A stretch of 40,375 nucleotides of DNA from positions 1-40,375 of the forward strand of contig JAGRGD010000200.1 in NCBI GenBank assembly GCA_020445665.1, read 5' to 3'. The translations under genes and the position numbers were made by a program. Positions 17,180-26,130 of this stretch are shown one piece after another. Source of the DNA: Rhodocyclaceae bacterium. GTDB lineage: Bacteria > Pseudomonadota > Gammaproteobacteria > Burkholderiales > Rhodocyclaceae. The notes below the pieces were generated by a model. The model was given only the letters and a program-made list of their open reading frames with translations. It had not been told where the DNA came from and ran no database searches. Each line of letters starts with the position of its first letter. Within the stretch, counting starts at the first letter, position 1.

Positions 17180-17866
17180 ATGAACAGAAGCATCGCGGTT
17201 TGGGACCTTCCGACGCGGATCTTCCACTGGTCTCTGGTCCTGCTGGTCACCGGCTCTTTCGTCAGTGGCAAGATCGGCGGCAACGCGATGCTCTGGCACG
17301 GCACTTTCGGCGTCGCGATTCTCGGCCTGCTGAGCTTCCGCCTGGTGTGGGGCGTGGTCGGCTCCACCTACGCCCGCTTCACCACCTTCGTCCGCGGCCC
17401 CGGTGCGATCCTGGCCTACCTGCGGGGCGACTGGCACGGCCTCGGCCATAATCCCCTCGGCGCCCTGTCGGTCTGTGCCCTGCTCGGTGTGCTGCTCTTT
17501 CAGGCCTGCAGCGGGCTGGTGTCGAATGACGACATCGCCTTCAACGGACCGCTCTACCCGCTCGTCAGCAAGGACGATTCCGACTGGGCGACCGGCTGGC
17601 ACCGGCGTGCCGAACTGGTGATCATCGGCCTCGTCGTGCTGCATCTGGCCGCCATCGCCTACTACGCACGGGTCCGCAAGCAGAATCTGGTGCGGCCGAT
17701 GATCACCGGCCTGACCGAGTCGGCCGACAGCAACGCCCGCCCGGCCAGCGGCGGCGGCCCGGTGGCCTTCGTGGTCGCGGTGGCGGTCGCGCTGGCCGTG
17801 GTGTGGGCCGCCTCGGGCGGCCTGCTCTCGCCGCCCCCGCCGCCAGCGCCCCCGCCGGCGTGGTAG
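17180..17866 (+). CDS. Cytochrome b561 family membrane protein
   Basis: A 228-residue inner-membrane dihaem cytochrome b of the Ni/Fe-hydrogenase-type b561 family. It begins with the classic VWDLPTRIFHWSL, giving His16, with a further His40 (LWHGTFG) and paired His in the last helices (WHRRAEL, VVLHLAAIAYY). Four core helices are followed by a fifth near the C-terminus and a Pro-rich end. It probably passes electrons between quinone and a periplasmic cytochrome; the convergent cytochrome c' gene is the obvious candidate. I use the ATG at 17180 (GAGG close upstream), but ATGs at 17138 and 17141 are in frame and would add 13-14 residues. Confidence 0.9.
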   Translation: MNRSIAVWDLPTRIFHWSLVLLVTGSFVSGKIGGNAMLWHGTFGVAILGLLSFRLVWGVVGSTYARFTTFVRGPGAILAYLRGDWHGLGHNPLGALSVCALLGVLLFQACSGLVSNDDIAFNGPLYPLVSKDDSDWATGWHRRAELVIIGLVVLHLAAIAYYARVRKQNLVRPMITGLTESADSNARPASGGGPVAFVVAVAVALAVVWAASGGLLSPPPPPAPPPAW

Positions 17867-17891
17867 GCGCCAACCGAACCCGTGCAAAGAA

Positions 17892-17914
17892 AAACGGCCG
17901 CTTTCGCGGCCGTT
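17892..17914. terminator. Bidirectional hairpin between b561 and cytochrome c' genes
   Basis: AAACGGCCGC and GCGGCCGTTT form a perfect 10-bp stem with a short TTTC-type loop, 25 bases past the b561 stop and 26 bases past the cytochrome c' stop. A and T flanks on either side let it work in both directions. Confidence 0.75.
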
Positions 17915-17940
17915 TCGTCGTTCCGGAGCGGCCCGGGCGA

Positions 17941-18420
17941 TTACTTGTCCTCTTCCATCCGGAACTTGTCGTGACAGGCCTTGCAGGCCTTGCCGGTCTC
18001 GCCGAACTGGGCCTTGATCGCGGCCTGGTCGCCGGTGGCGGCGACTTTCTTGAGCTCGTTGGCCTGCTTGACGAAGTTGACCGCCACTTCCTTGACCTCG
18101 TCCATCTTGTCGAAGAACTCCGGCTTCAGGCGGGTCTTCTTCCAGCCGGTGCCATCGAGGGTCTCCTTGGAGTAGAGGGCGCCCATGCCGGAGTTGGCCA
18201 CGGCGGCGACCACATCGGCGGCGGCGGACACCTGCTTGGCGTCGAAGGGGACCTTCTCGTCAACGGCCATGGCCTTGATCTTGCCCATGTTCCAGGCCAT
18301 GAACGTATAGCCGGACTGGCGGAACTTGATCATCTCTTCGGGCTTCAGCTGTGCACTGACGCCAGCGGCGACACCCAGGGTGGCGATGGCGAACAACGAA
18401 CGGGCAACGACTTTCTTCAT
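17941..18420 (-). CDS. Cytochrome c' (cytochrome c prime)
   Basis: A 159-residue periplasmic c-type cytochrome. A Sec signal peptide (MKKVVARSLFAIATLGVAAGVSAQ, cut near residue 23) leads into a four-helix bundle with the haem-binding CKACH at 146-150, close to the C-terminus as in all cytochromes c'. Members bind NO or CO at a five-coordinate high-spin haem and are linked to NO tolerance, or simply to electron transfer. It converges with the cytochrome b561 gene, and that pairing is common in betaproteobacteria. Full length for the family. Confidence 0.93.
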   Translation of the reverse strand: MKKVVARSLFAIATLGVAAGVSAQLKPEEMIKFRQSGYTFMAWNMGKIKAMAVDEKVPFDAKQVSAAADVVAAVANSGMGALYSKETLDGTGWKKTRLKPEFFDKMDEVKEVAVNFVKQANELKKVAATGDQAAIKAQFGETGKACKACHDKFRMEEDK

Positions 18421-18547
18421 GGCGGAGCAACCTCATTCTTGATTGGGAAACCGGCGGTATTCGCGCAGGGCCGGTGGCCTGCTCGTGGAAGGAACATACC
18501 GGTAACTGCGATTATTCCAGAGCCATGCGCGATTTCTGTGTCTTCGG

Positions 18548-19186
18548 TCACCGAGGCTGCTGGCGGTCGCGTTGCGCGGCGCGGTCGGTGGCCCAGGCCA
18601 GGGCATCCTCGAGCCGGTCATTGCCCCAGAACAGCTCCTCGCCGACGACGAAGCTCGGGGCGCCGAAGATGCCCCGCTCGATCGCGGCATCCGTCTGCTT
18701 GCGCAGGGCCGCCTTGCCTGCGTCAGACTCTGCGTCGGCGATCAGCGCCTCGGCCGGCAGGGCCATCGCATCGAGCAGCGCCGCCACTACCTGGCGTTCG
18801 CCAATATCCTGGTTGTCGGCGAAATTGGCCGCCATCACCGCCCGGCAGAAATCACCGATCCACGGCTCCGACTGGCCCCGGCAGGCAATCCGGGCCGCCA
18901 GCAGGCCGTTGCGCGGGAACGCCGAGGGGCGCGTCAGCGGCAGGCCGTAGCGGGCGCACAGGCGCTCCATGTCGCGCCACATGTAGCGTCCCTTGGGCGG
19001 GTAGATGTTGAAGGGTGAATCGTTCCAGCCGAGGCTCATGAAGACCGGCCCGAGCAGGAAAGGCCGCCACGCCACCTCGACGCCGGCTTCCGCGGCCAGC
19101 GCCTCGACGCGCATCACCGACAGATAGGAATAGGTGCTGGCGAACTCCAGCCAGAACTCGAGGCGGGCCCCGCCGGCGCCCCCCAT
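18548..19186 (-). CDS. DsbA-fold 2-hydroxychromene-2-carboxylate isomerase family protein
   Basis: A 212-residue kappa-class GST/DsbA-fold protein. The N-terminal FASTYSYLSV corresponds to the glutathione-contact loop of HCCA isomerases, and the C-terminal GIFGAPSFVVGEELFWGNDRLE is the strongest family signature. Such enzymes isomerise aromatic-degradation intermediates with glutathione, but many homologues have unknown substrates, and no naphthalene pathway is nearby. The start at 19186 shares one base with the stop of the upstream hydrolase gene (TGATG), so the two are translationally coupled. Confidence 0.87.
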   Translation of the reverse strand: MGGAGGARLEFWLEFASTYSYLSVMRVEALAAEAGVEVAWRPFLLGPVFMSLGWNDSPFNIYPPKGRYMWRDMERLCARYGLPLTRPSAFPRNGLLAARIACRGQSEPWIGDFCRAVMAANFADNQDIGERQVVAALLDAMALPAEALIADAESDAGKAALRKQTDAAIERGIFGAPSFVVGEELFWGNDRLEDALAWATDRAAQRDRQQPR

Positions 19187-20073
19187 CAGGCCGCTCCCCC
19201 CGTCATGAAAGCGCGCAGCGACTCGATCGTCCGCTGGGGCGCCTCCTCCGGCAGGAAGTGGCCGCTGGGCAGGGTGTGGCCAGCGACATGGCTGGCGTAA
19301 TCCCGCCAGACCCGCAGCACGTCGTAGCTGCGATGGACGAAGCCATGCTCGCCCCACAGCACCAGCAGCGGACACTCGATACGGCGCTGGCCGAAGTCGG
19401 CGTCGTCGTGCTGCAGGTCGATGCCGGCCGCGGCCCGATAGTCTTCGCAGCTGGCGTGGATGCCTTCCGGCGTCGAGAAGGTGCGCAGGTACTCGCCTAC
19501 CGCGGCCTCGTCGAACACCGCGCCCGGCGCAGCCCAGCGCCGCAGCTTCTCGCGCAGCCACCACGCGGGATCCCCGCCGATCATCCGCTCGGGCAGGCCG
19601 CCGGGCTGGATCAGGAAGAACCAGTGGTAATAGCCGGTGGCGAAGGCCTGGTCGGTGGTGCGGAACATGTGGCGCGTCGGGGCGATGTCCATCACGCACA
19701 CCCGCTCGACCCGGTCCGGGTGGTCGAGCGCCAGGCGGTGAGCGACGCGTGCGCCCCGGTCATGGCCGGCCACCGCGAAACGCAGGTGGCCGAGGGCGGA
19801 CATCACCGCCGCCATGTCTGCCGCCATCGCCCGCTTGGCGTAGGCCGCGTGGTCAGCGCCACCGGGCGGTTTGGACGAATCGCCATAGCCGCGCAGGTCG
19901 GCGCAGATCACCCGGTACGCGCCGGCCAGCGCGGGTGCCACGGCATGCCACATGAAGCGGTTCTGCGGGTAGCCGTGTATCAGCAGCAGGGGTGGCCCCT
20001 CGCCACCCTGGCTGACGCGGATGGTGTGCTCACCAACCGGGATGTCGAGGTCTTCGAAGTGGGCGGGAAACAT
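19186..20073 (-). CDS. Alpha/beta hydrolase, haloacetate dehalogenase-like
   Basis: A 295-residue alpha/beta hydrolase. The nucleophile motif is GHDRGAR (Asp105, Arg106, Arg109), the acid is probably Asp129 (VMDIAPT), and the catalytic His is His272 (SGHFLPEE). His150-Trp151 (YYHWFFL) and Tyr212 (CEDYRAAA) match the halide pocket I recall for fluoroacetate dehalogenase RPA1163 (Asp110, Arg111, Arg114, Asp134, His155, Trp156, Tyr219, His280) with an almost constant offset. An Asp nucleophile excludes esterase-type Ser chemistry; an epoxide hydrolase is the alternative. There is no signal peptide. The ATG at 20073 follows GGAG. It is coupled to the downstream isomerase gene. Confidence 0.88.
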   Translation of the reverse strand: MFPAHFEDLDIPVGEHTIRVSQGGEGPPLLLIHGYPQNRFMWHAVAPALAGAYRVICADLRGYGDSSKPPGGADHAAYAKRAMAADMAAVMSALGHLRFAVAGHDRGARVAHRLALDHPDRVERVCVMDIAPTRHMFRTTDQAFATGYYHWFFLIQPGGLPERMIGGDPAWWLREKLRRWAAPGAVFDEAAVGEYLRTFSTPEGIHASCEDYRAAAGIDLQHDDADFGQRRIECPLLVLWGEHGFVHRSYDVLRVWRDYASHVAGHTLPSGHFLPEEAPQRTIESLRAFMTGGAA

Positions 20074-20130
20074 GGGATGGCTCCGGGAGGACGGCGCGCG
20101 GCCAGTATGGCACGGCCGCGCGCCGCCGCG

Positions 20131-20481
20131 TCAGGCCCGCAGGCCCCCGATGCGCCCTTCCAGGGCTTCGGCCACGCGGCTGCTCCAGCGTGGGTCGAAC
20201 CAGCCCGCGATGCGCTGGATCAGGCCCGGGTGGCGTGTCGGTGCCGGGTCGGTGTGCGCCAGGCACAATTCGGCGCCGACCGCGCTGCTCATCACCAGCG
20301 CGGTGGGCCGGTCCAGCACCATGGTCTGCCCCGGTCCGAGCACGAGGTCCCGGTCGTCGCCGTACTGGGTGATCCAGACGTGACCGGCGACGCAATGCAC
20401 CTGGGCGCCGGCGGCATGGCTCAGGACGCGGGTCTGGCGGGCGCTGAGTCGCAGGGTTTCGCATGAGTGAATTGCATTCAT
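20131..20481 (-). CDS. DUF2917 domain protein
   Basis: A 116-residue soluble protein with a cupin-like core: VHCVAGHVWITQYGDDRDLVLGPGQTMVLDRP is the typical DUF2917 pattern. Function is unknown. The start is the ATG at 20481, with GGAGG 6 bases upstream; longer in-frame starts (20493, 20565) run over that Shine-Dalgarno. It is divergent from the LysR gene, and LysR/DUF2917 pairs of this kind are common in betaproteobacteria, which suggests regulation by the neighbour. Confidence 0.82.
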   Translation of the reverse strand: MNAIHSCETLRLSARQTRVLSHAAGAQVHCVAGHVWITQYGDDRDLVLGPGQTMVLDRPTALVMSSAVGAELCLAHTDPAPTRHPGLIQRIAGWFDPRWSSRVAEALEGRIGGLRA

Positions 20482-20602
20482 AATGACCTCCATCGGTGAG
20501 CGCGGCCAGTCCAGTGACGGGCCTGTCGCTGTGAGTGCAGTATCGGAGCCGAAAAGGGCATTCACAAACGCTCAATTTGCATTGCATGGATGAGTTTTTA
20601 GC

Positions 20603-21520
20603 ATGGATAAGACCGGTGGGCGGGTGCCGCCCCTTGATCCCCTCCGGGGCTTCGTGGCCGCGGCGCGCAGCCTTTCATTCACCCGCGCGGCGGCGGCGCT
20701 CAACCTCACCCAGTCGGCCGTGAGCCGACAGGTTCAGACGCTGGAGCAGGCACTGGGCGTGCCCCTCTTCGAGCGCCGCACCCGCGAACTGCGGCTGACC
20801 GCCGATGGCGCCCGACTCTACGAGGCGGCCCGGGTCTGGCTCGACGAATACCGCCATCTCGCCGACCAGCTGGCGCGGCGCGATAGCCGCCCGCCGCTCA
20901 CCGTGACGGCCAGCATCGGCATCGCGGCCCTGTGGCTGGTGCCCCGCCTGTCCGGCTTTCAGGCCGCCAATCCGGGCATCGACGTGCGCGTCGCGGCCGG
21001 CAATCGCATCCTCGATCTGGCCCGCGACGGCATCGACGTGGCGATCCGCCACTGCGCCGACCGGGACGCCCCGCCCGGCTCGGAGCGCCTGTTCGGCGAA
21101 TCGGTGATCCCGGTGGCCAGCCCGGCCCTCGGCCTCACCCGGCTCGACCACGACACCTTGCCCCGCAGCGTGCTGCTGGATTTCGAGGACAACCGCTACC
21201 CGTGGCTGCGGTGGGACGACTGGCTGGCGGCGATGGGGCTGGAGCATGTCGCGCCGGACGGGCGCCTGGTGTTCTCCCACTATGACCAGCTGATCCAGGC
21301 GGCGGTGGCGGGCCAGGGGGTGGCGATCGGGCGGCTCGAGCTGGTGGATCGCATGACCGCTGGCGGCCAGCTGGTGGCGCTGGCCGGCACGCGGCGGCGG
21401 GTCGAGGGTCGCGGCTACTGGCTGGTGTTGCCGCCGCCGCCGTGGCGCGATGACGTGGCGTGTTTCGCCGACTGGGTGCGTAGCGAAGCGGCGGCGTCGT
21501 TCAGCCAGTCGCTGGATTGA
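20603..21520 (+). CDS. LysR-family transcriptional regulator (GcvA-like)
   Basis: A 305-residue LysR regulator. The N-terminal winged HTH (PLRGFVAAARSLSFTRAAAALNLTQSAVSRQVQTLEQALGVPLFERR) is followed by a substrate-binding domain from about residue 95, with the GcvA-type GIDVAIRHCADRD and a C-terminal GYWLVLPPP. The effector is unknown. It is transcribed away from the DUF2917 gene, and the 121-base gap should hold both promoters and its operator. Confidence 0.92.
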   Translation: MDKTGGRVPPLDPLRGFVAAARSLSFTRAAAALNLTQSAVSRQVQTLEQALGVPLFERRTRELRLTADGARLYEAARVWLDEYRHLADQLARRDSRPPLTVTASIGIAALWLVPRLSGFQAANPGIDVRVAAGNRILDLARDGIDVAIRHCADRDAPPGSERLFGESVIPVASPALGLTRLDHDTLPRSVLLDFEDNRYPWLRWDDWLAAMGLEHVAPDGRLVFSHYDQLIQAAVAGQGVAIGRLELVDRMTAGGQLVALAGTRRRVEGRGYWLVLPPPPWRDDVACFADWVRSEAAASFSQSLD

Positions 21521-21540
21521 GCGCGGCGGGCAGCCTCACC

Positions 21541-22098
21541 TCAGGGCAGGGGTGCCTGGGCGAACAGGTCTGGCTGACGGGCGGCGTCGAGCCGGACCCC
21601 GGGCACGCCGCCGTTGTCCACGTAGAGCTGGACGCTGGCCGGCAGGGCGGCCGTGTCGTTGGTCGCGGGCGAAAACAGGGCCGATAGCGCGGACGATTCG
21701 ATGGCCGCCTGCAGCAGCGGCAGCAGGGCTGGTTCGGACTGGAGCAGCGTGCCGACGCGGGCCGGGTCGAAGTCGGCACCGGCCAGCTCGGGCAGGGAGA
21801 GGGATGCGCCGCTAGCCGGATCGATCACCGGCGGGAGGGGAATCGCCAGGCCCGGATCCTCGAACAGCGCGCCCTGGCCCAAAAGCCGTACCACCTGGCC
21901 CGCGTCCACGGCGGTATCGCTGTCGCCCAGCAGGCTATCCACCAGCGTCGCGAGGCGTCCGTCGGTGCTCAGGCTGACCGCGGCCGACGGCGCCGGCTGG
22001 CTGACCGTGTCGGCGACGGTCTCCCGCAATTGCCGCAGCAATCGCGCGGGGGAGATGTTCTCGGTGTTGACGGCCTGGATGTGCATACTCGTGTCCAT
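21541..22098 (-). CDS. Hypothetical protein
   Basis: A 185-residue acidic protein, rich in Leu, Ala and Pro, with no signal peptide and no motif I recognise. The middle and end (DNGGVPGVRLDAARQPDLFAQAPLP) show no repeat or catalytic pattern. Codon use matches the neighbours, and the antisense frames show shadow ORFs only. The start may be the ATG at 22098 or the ATG four codons later. Confidence 0.55.
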   Translation of the reverse strand: MDTSMHIQAVNTENISPARLLRQLRETVADTVSQPAPSAAVSLSTDGRLATLVDSLLGDSDTAVDAGQVVRLLGQGALFEDPGLAIPLPPVIDPASGASLSLPELAGADFDPARVGTLLQSEPALLPLLQAAIESSALSALFSPATNDTAALPASVQLYVDNGGVPGVRLDAARQPDLFAQAPLP

Positions 22099-22170
22099 CG
22101 GATGCCCCGATGCGAATAGACGCCTGGTTCCGCGTGGACCTTACTCGGCGCGGCGAGTGCCGGCCGCTCG

Positions 22171-22782
22171 TCAGCTGACCGGCTGGCGCCAGGCGCAGAG
22201 GCGGTTGTTGGCGGGCATCGGCTGGTCGGCGTGGGGCACCAGCCCGACCGACCGCGCCAGCCGGTCCACGGCGGCGAAGTCGCGGATGCCGCTCGCCGGG
22301 TCGGCGAGCCGCAATTGCTGGTCGAAGGCCGCGTTACCGGGGCTGGTGGGGCGGCCATCCTGGTGGAAGGGGCCATACACCACCACGCGGCCGCCCGGCA
22401 CCAGCACCTCGGGCAGCCAGGCGAAGAGGCGCTCGACCTGCGGCCAGCCGAGGATATGCAGCGTGTTGGCCGTGAACACCGCGTCGAAACGGCCCGGCCG
22501 CCCCGGAGCGTCCACGTCGAGTACCAGCGGCGGCGGGGTGTTGGCGAGCCCGGTCTCGGCGAGCCACCGGCGGATGCCGGGCAACATCGCGGCCCGGTCC
22601 GAGCACTGCCAGGTCAGCCACCGCATCGCGGCGGCGAAATGGACCGCGTGCTGGCCGGTGCCGCTGCCGACCTCCAGCACCTGCCGGGCGTCGGCCAGCA
22701 GCGGACGCAAGGCGGCGAGGATCGGCTCCCGGTTGCGCTCGCAGGCCGGCGAGAAGGGCTTGTCAGGGGTCACTTCGGTCAT
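22171..22782 (-). CDS. DUF938 / METTL26-type SAM-dependent methyltransferase
   Basis: A 203-residue class I methyltransferase-like protein. It starts with the family hallmark FSPACERNREPILAAL, then the SAM motif VLEVGSGTGQHAVHFA, and ends with RLCAWRQP. FTANTLHILGWPQVERLF and LPEVLVPGGRVVVYGPF are the typical motif IV/V segments. The substrate of this conserved family is unknown. The start at 22782 fits the family length. It is divergent from arsC with about 40 bases between the starts. Confidence 0.9.
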   Translation of the reverse strand: MTEVTPDKPFSPACERNREPILAALRPLLADARQVLEVGSGTGQHAVHFAAAMRWLTWQCSDRAAMLPGIRRWLAETGLANTPPPLVLDVDAPGRPGRFDAVFTANTLHILGWPQVERLFAWLPEVLVPGGRVVVYGPFHQDGRPTSPGNAAFDQQLRLADPASGIRDFAAVDRLARSVGLVPHADQPMPANNRLCAWRQPVS

Positions 22783-22821
22783 CGGCTAAGATCGGGGCTG
22801 TTCAACCACCATGGCGTGACC

Positions 22822-23172
22822 ATGTCCGAATTCGTCATCTACCACAACCCGCGCTGCGGCAAGAGCCGCTCGGCCCTGGCCCTGCTGCGCGAGCGCGGCG
22901 TCGAGCCCGAGATCGTCGAGTACCTCAAGACCCCGCCCGACGCGGCGACCCTCGCGCGCCTGCTGGCGGCCCTCGGCCAGCCGGCCGAGCAGCTGCTTCG
23001 CAAGGGAGAGGCAGTGTTCAAGGAGAAATACAAGGGCGAGAGCCGCGACGAGGCGGGCTGGATCGAGGCGATGGTCGCCGATCCGATCCTGATCGAGCGG
23101 CCGATCGTGGTCCGCGGCAACCGCGCCGTGGTGGGCCGACCCCCCGAGGCGGTGGCGGCGCTGCTCGACTGA
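22822..23172 (+). CDS. arsC: ArsC-family arsenate reductase
   Basis: A 116-residue thioredoxin-fold ArsC. The catalytic Cys12 is in NPRCGKSR, and the anion-binding Arg in IERPIVV is present, so glutathione/glutaredoxin-linked reduction of arsenate is plausible. No arsR, arsB or acr3 gene is nearby, so it may be the stand-alone YfgD-type paralogue rather than a resistance gene. I use the ATG at 22822, directly before SEFVIYHNPRCG; an ATG at 22811 is out of frame. Confidence 0.9.
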   Translation: MSEFVIYHNPRCGKSRSALALLRERGVEPEIVEYLKTPPDAATLARLLAALGQPAEQLLRKGEAVFKEKYKGESRDEAGWIEAMVADPILIERPIVVRGNRAVVGRPPEAVAALLD

Positions 23173-24801
23173 TCAGGCCGCCGCGGCGGCCGCCGGTGTC
23201 GTGGGGGGCGGCTCGCGTTGCAGCAGGTTGCCGGCCTTGGCGGCCTGGTCCAGCGCCCGGTGCAGGGCGCTGAGGGTGTCCAGCACCACGTCCATGGTCT
23301 TCATGTCGAGGCGGTCGCCGCTGGCGCCCGCAGCCAGCACCTCGGACTTGAGGGTCTGGTAGGCCGCCTCGAACTCGCTCTGGCGGTCCCGCTGGGCCGG
23401 CGCGAAGGCCTCGCCCTCGGGGTCGAGCTGGCGCAGCAGCCGGTCCGCCTTGCGACCCAGCTCGTCGAAACCCTGGCGCAGCAGCAGGTCCACCGAGCCC
23501 ATCGCGCGGCGCCCCCGCAGCAGGGCCTCGACCAGCTCGGCGCAGTTCTCGTAGTAATGCAGCACCCGCAGCTGGGCGGCCAGGGTATCGGCCGTGCCCT
23601 GGGACATCGAGCTGCGGCTCAGGCCGGTGAGGAAGGTGGACACCTCGCCTGCCAGGTTCAGGGCGTCGTCGCCCTTCGACGCCGCCTTGCCCGGCTGGGG
23701 CTCGCGCAGCGCGCTGCGGATCTCGGCCGTGACGATGCCGCCCAGGCGGCGCAGCTCCAGGTCGAGGGCATTGACCGCCAGGGCCGGCACCGTGGCCACG
23801 TTGCGATCCAGGTAGCGGGTCCGCACCGCCGCCTGGCGCGGACCGAAGCGGCCCTCCAGGAAGCGCGCCATGCGCCCGGCCAGCGGCCACATCAGCGCCA
23901 CCCCCAGGACGTTGAAGACGGTATGGAAGAGCGCCAGGCTGACGGCCGGCGAGGCCTCCATCTCGAAGGCCTCGCGCAGGCCGTCTACGGCGCGGATCAG
24001 CACCGGCAAAAGCACCAGCGCGACGAGGCCGGTGACCAGGTTGAAGCCGACGTGGGCGGCGGCAGCCCGGCGCGCGTTGGGCGTCGCGCCGATGGACGCC
24101 AGCACCGCCGTGACGGTGGTGCCGATGTTGGCGCCGATCACCGCCGCCGCCGCCTCCGACAGGGGCAGGGTGCCGGTTTCAGCGAGGGTCAGCACCACCG
24201 CCAGGGCCGCGCTGGAGGACTGCATCAGCACCGTCAGCACGGTACCGGCGGCGACGAAGGCCAGCGTGGACAGAATGCCGTGGCCGCCGAGGCGCGCCAG
24301 ATCGACCGCCTCGCCCGCGCCGCCGAAGGCCTGCTGCATGAAGCCGATGCCCAGGAACAGCACGCCGAAGCCGGTCAGCACCGTGCCGATCGCGCCGCGG
24401 CGGGTCTTGGGGCCGGACAGGTGCAGCGCCATGCCGATGCCGATCAGGGGCAGGGCGGCGGCCTCGATCTTGATCTTGAGGCCGATCAGGGCCACCAGCC
24501 AGCCGGTCATGGTGGTGCCGACGTTGGAGCCGAACAGCACCCACAGGGTCTGGGAGAAGGACAGCAGGCCGGCGTTGACGAAGCCGATGGCCGCCACCGT
24601 GACGGCCGAGGAGGACTGCACCAGCGCGGTGACGAGGATGCCCGACAGCAGGCCGCGCAGGCGCGTCTGGGTGGAGGAGCCGAGCACCCGCCCGAGGGCC
24701 GGACCGGCGGCGAGCTTGAGGCCGTCGGTCATGGCCCCCATTCCGAGCAGGAACAGCCCGACCCCGCCGAACAGGACCGCGATGCCCGATGCCTCGCTCA
24801 T
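23173..24801 (-). CDS. Na+/Pi cotransporter (NptA/YjbB family) with PhoU-like tail
   Basis: A 542-residue inner-membrane protein. The two inverted Na/Pi cotransporter repeats carry QSSSA at 62-66 and 194-198, with GSNVGTT at 91-97 and GANIGTT in the second repeat. A cytoplasmic helical, PhoU-like domain fills about 350-530. It probably moves phosphate coupled to sodium; YjbB-type proteins can export phosphate. The start at 24801 has a strong Shine-Dalgarno (GGAGGGGGGAAG); the longer frame to 25107 has no membrane similarity. The stop is adjacent to the arsC stop (convergent, no gap). Confidence 0.92.
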   Translation of the reverse strand: MSEASGIAVLFGGVGLFLLGMGAMTDGLKLAAGPALGRVLGSSTQTRLRGLLSGILVTALVQSSSAVTVAAIGFVNAGLLSFSQTLWVLFGSNVGTTMTGWLVALIGLKIKIEAAALPLIGIGMALHLSGPKTRRGAIGTVLTGFGVLFLGIGFMQQAFGGAGEAVDLARLGGHGILSTLAFVAAGTVLTVLMQSSSAALAVVLTLAETGTLPLSEAAAAVIGANIGTTVTAVLASIGATPNARRAAAAHVGFNLVTGLVALVLLPVLIRAVDGLREAFEMEASPAVSLALFHTVFNVLGVALMWPLAGRMARFLEGRFGPRQAAVRTRYLDRNVATVPALAVNALDLELRRLGGIVTAEIRSALREPQPGKAASKGDDALNLAGEVSTFLTGLSRSSMSQGTADTLAAQLRVLHYYENCAELVEALLRGRRAMGSVDLLLRQGFDELGRKADRLLRQLDPEGEAFAPAQRDRQSEFEAAYQTLKSEVLAAGASGDRLDMKTMDVVLDTLSALHRALDQAAKAGNLLQREPPPTTPAAAAAA

Positions 24802-24860
24802 GCTTCCCCCCTCCGTGCGCGTGAGACGTGTCCGCCTATGGTACGAAGCGCCGCGCGCGG

Positions 24861-25889
24861 CTACCAGTCGTAGCCGAGGCCGAAGACCAGGGTGGTGTCG
24901 TAGGGTTTGCGGCCGTCGCCGGGCTCGCCCTCGTAGTCGACGTTGAGCTGGGCGCTGGCGGACAGGGTATCCACCACCGGGAAGCGCAGACCGGTCTTCG
25001 ACAGCACCGACAGGTTCGACGGCGCGCCCATCTCGACGAAGCCTTCCTGCTCGTGGAAGAACTCCGCCTTGTCCTTCAGCAGCACCTGGTTGTAGCGCAC
25101 GCCCCAACCGGCGGCGGGGTATTTCTCGTCGTCGTCGTCGATGCGCTGCAGGAACACCAGGTCCACGCCGAGGCGCAGGGAGAGGTCGATGTCTTCGGTC
25201 TCGATGACCTGGAAGCCGTAGCCGGCGCCGGTGGTGGCCCGCAGGCGGATGTCGGCGAAGCGGTCGTGCTCGAGGGAGGTCCGGCCATACACGAAGCGCT
25301 TGCGGTCGCGCCGGGTGAAGCGGTCATAGTCGGCGCCCAGGCGCCACTTGAAGGTGTTGGTGGCGTCGTTGTCCTGCTGCATTTCGCCCCCAGCTGCCAG
25401 GGTGTAACGGTAGGCGCGGGCGGCTGCGCCGAACTTGACCTCGCCCTGCACCCGCCGGGTGTCCGAGTTGCCGCTGTTGGCGCTCATGGCCAGGTTGGCG
25501 CGCCCCTTGTAGGTGATGCCACGGCCCGACTCTTCCGGGGTCGGGTTGATGTGGGCCACGTCGTCGCGGGGGATTGCCACCACTTCGCCGATGTCGGTCT
25601 CCACGGCCACCGCGTCGGGCAGTGCGGCCACCAGCCGGCCGCGCACCAGCGAATCGTCGGAGCGGCGCTGGAGCACCAGCGGCTTGTCGCTGGTGACGCT
25701 CACCACGTGGCGCCAGGCGAGCGCGATCTTGCCCGCATAACGGGTGCGGATCTCGAGCCGGGTGTTTCCCTTGTGGGCGATGTGCCCGGTGATGCGGTCG
25801 CCGTTGGAGAGAATCACCACGTCTGCTGACGCGACGCTGGACAGAAGCAGCGCGAGGATCAGGCAGGCGAGGTGCAACAGGCGGCTCAT
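24861..25889 (-). CDS. DUF481 outer-membrane beta-barrel protein
   Basis: A 342-residue secreted protein. A signal peptide (MSRLLHLACLILALLLSSVASA) is followed by a short SH3-like region (DVVILSNGDRITGHI to about residue 110), then a DUF481 barrel made of amphipathic strands and ending in aromatic Trp (FGLGYDW), as outer-membrane proteins usually do. Similar to YdiY; function unknown. The ATG at 25889 is chosen because it opens the signal peptide; upstream extension to 26063 is not hydrophobic. It lies upstream of the Na/Pi gene in the same direction, with 59 bases between. Confidence 0.87.
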   Translation of the reverse strand: MSRLLHLACLILALLLSSVASADVVILSNGDRITGHIAHKGNTRLEIRTRYAGKIALAWRHVVSVTSDKPLVLQRRSDDSLVRGRLVAALPDAVAVETDIGEVVAIPRDDVAHINPTPEESGRGITYKGRANLAMSANSGNSDTRRVQGEVKFGAAARAYRYTLAAGGEMQQDNDATNTFKWRLGADYDRFTRRDRKRFVYGRTSLEHDRFADIRLRATTGAGYGFQVIETEDIDLSLRLGVDLVFLQRIDDDDEKYPAAGWGVRYNQVLLKDKAEFFHEQEGFVEMGAPSNLSVLSKTGLRFPVVDTLSASAQLNVDYEGEPGDGRKPYDTTLVFGLGYDW

Positions 25890-26130
25890 CGGTCGGGCTC
25901 CGTGGGGGTGTCGAGGGGGGTCAGAGATGCAACGGCCATAGGGGGGCGATCTTGACAAGCGGTAACAATTTCGCCTGCGCAACCCGTCACGTCGTCCGCC
26001 AAGCAGCAGAATGACGCCTGCCAGAAGGCATGTCCGAATCCGTCCGCAACGGGTCCGAAACATGGCTTTCTACAGAGGACAAGACGGCGCAACATGATGT
26101 CCACACTATCCACCCTTTCGGAGCCGCCCG

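Noticed and set aside
23218-24873. A 551-codon open frame on the plus strand
   Set aside because: It is antisense to the Na/Pi cotransporter gene and rich in Gln, Gly and His, typical of shadows of membrane-protein genes.
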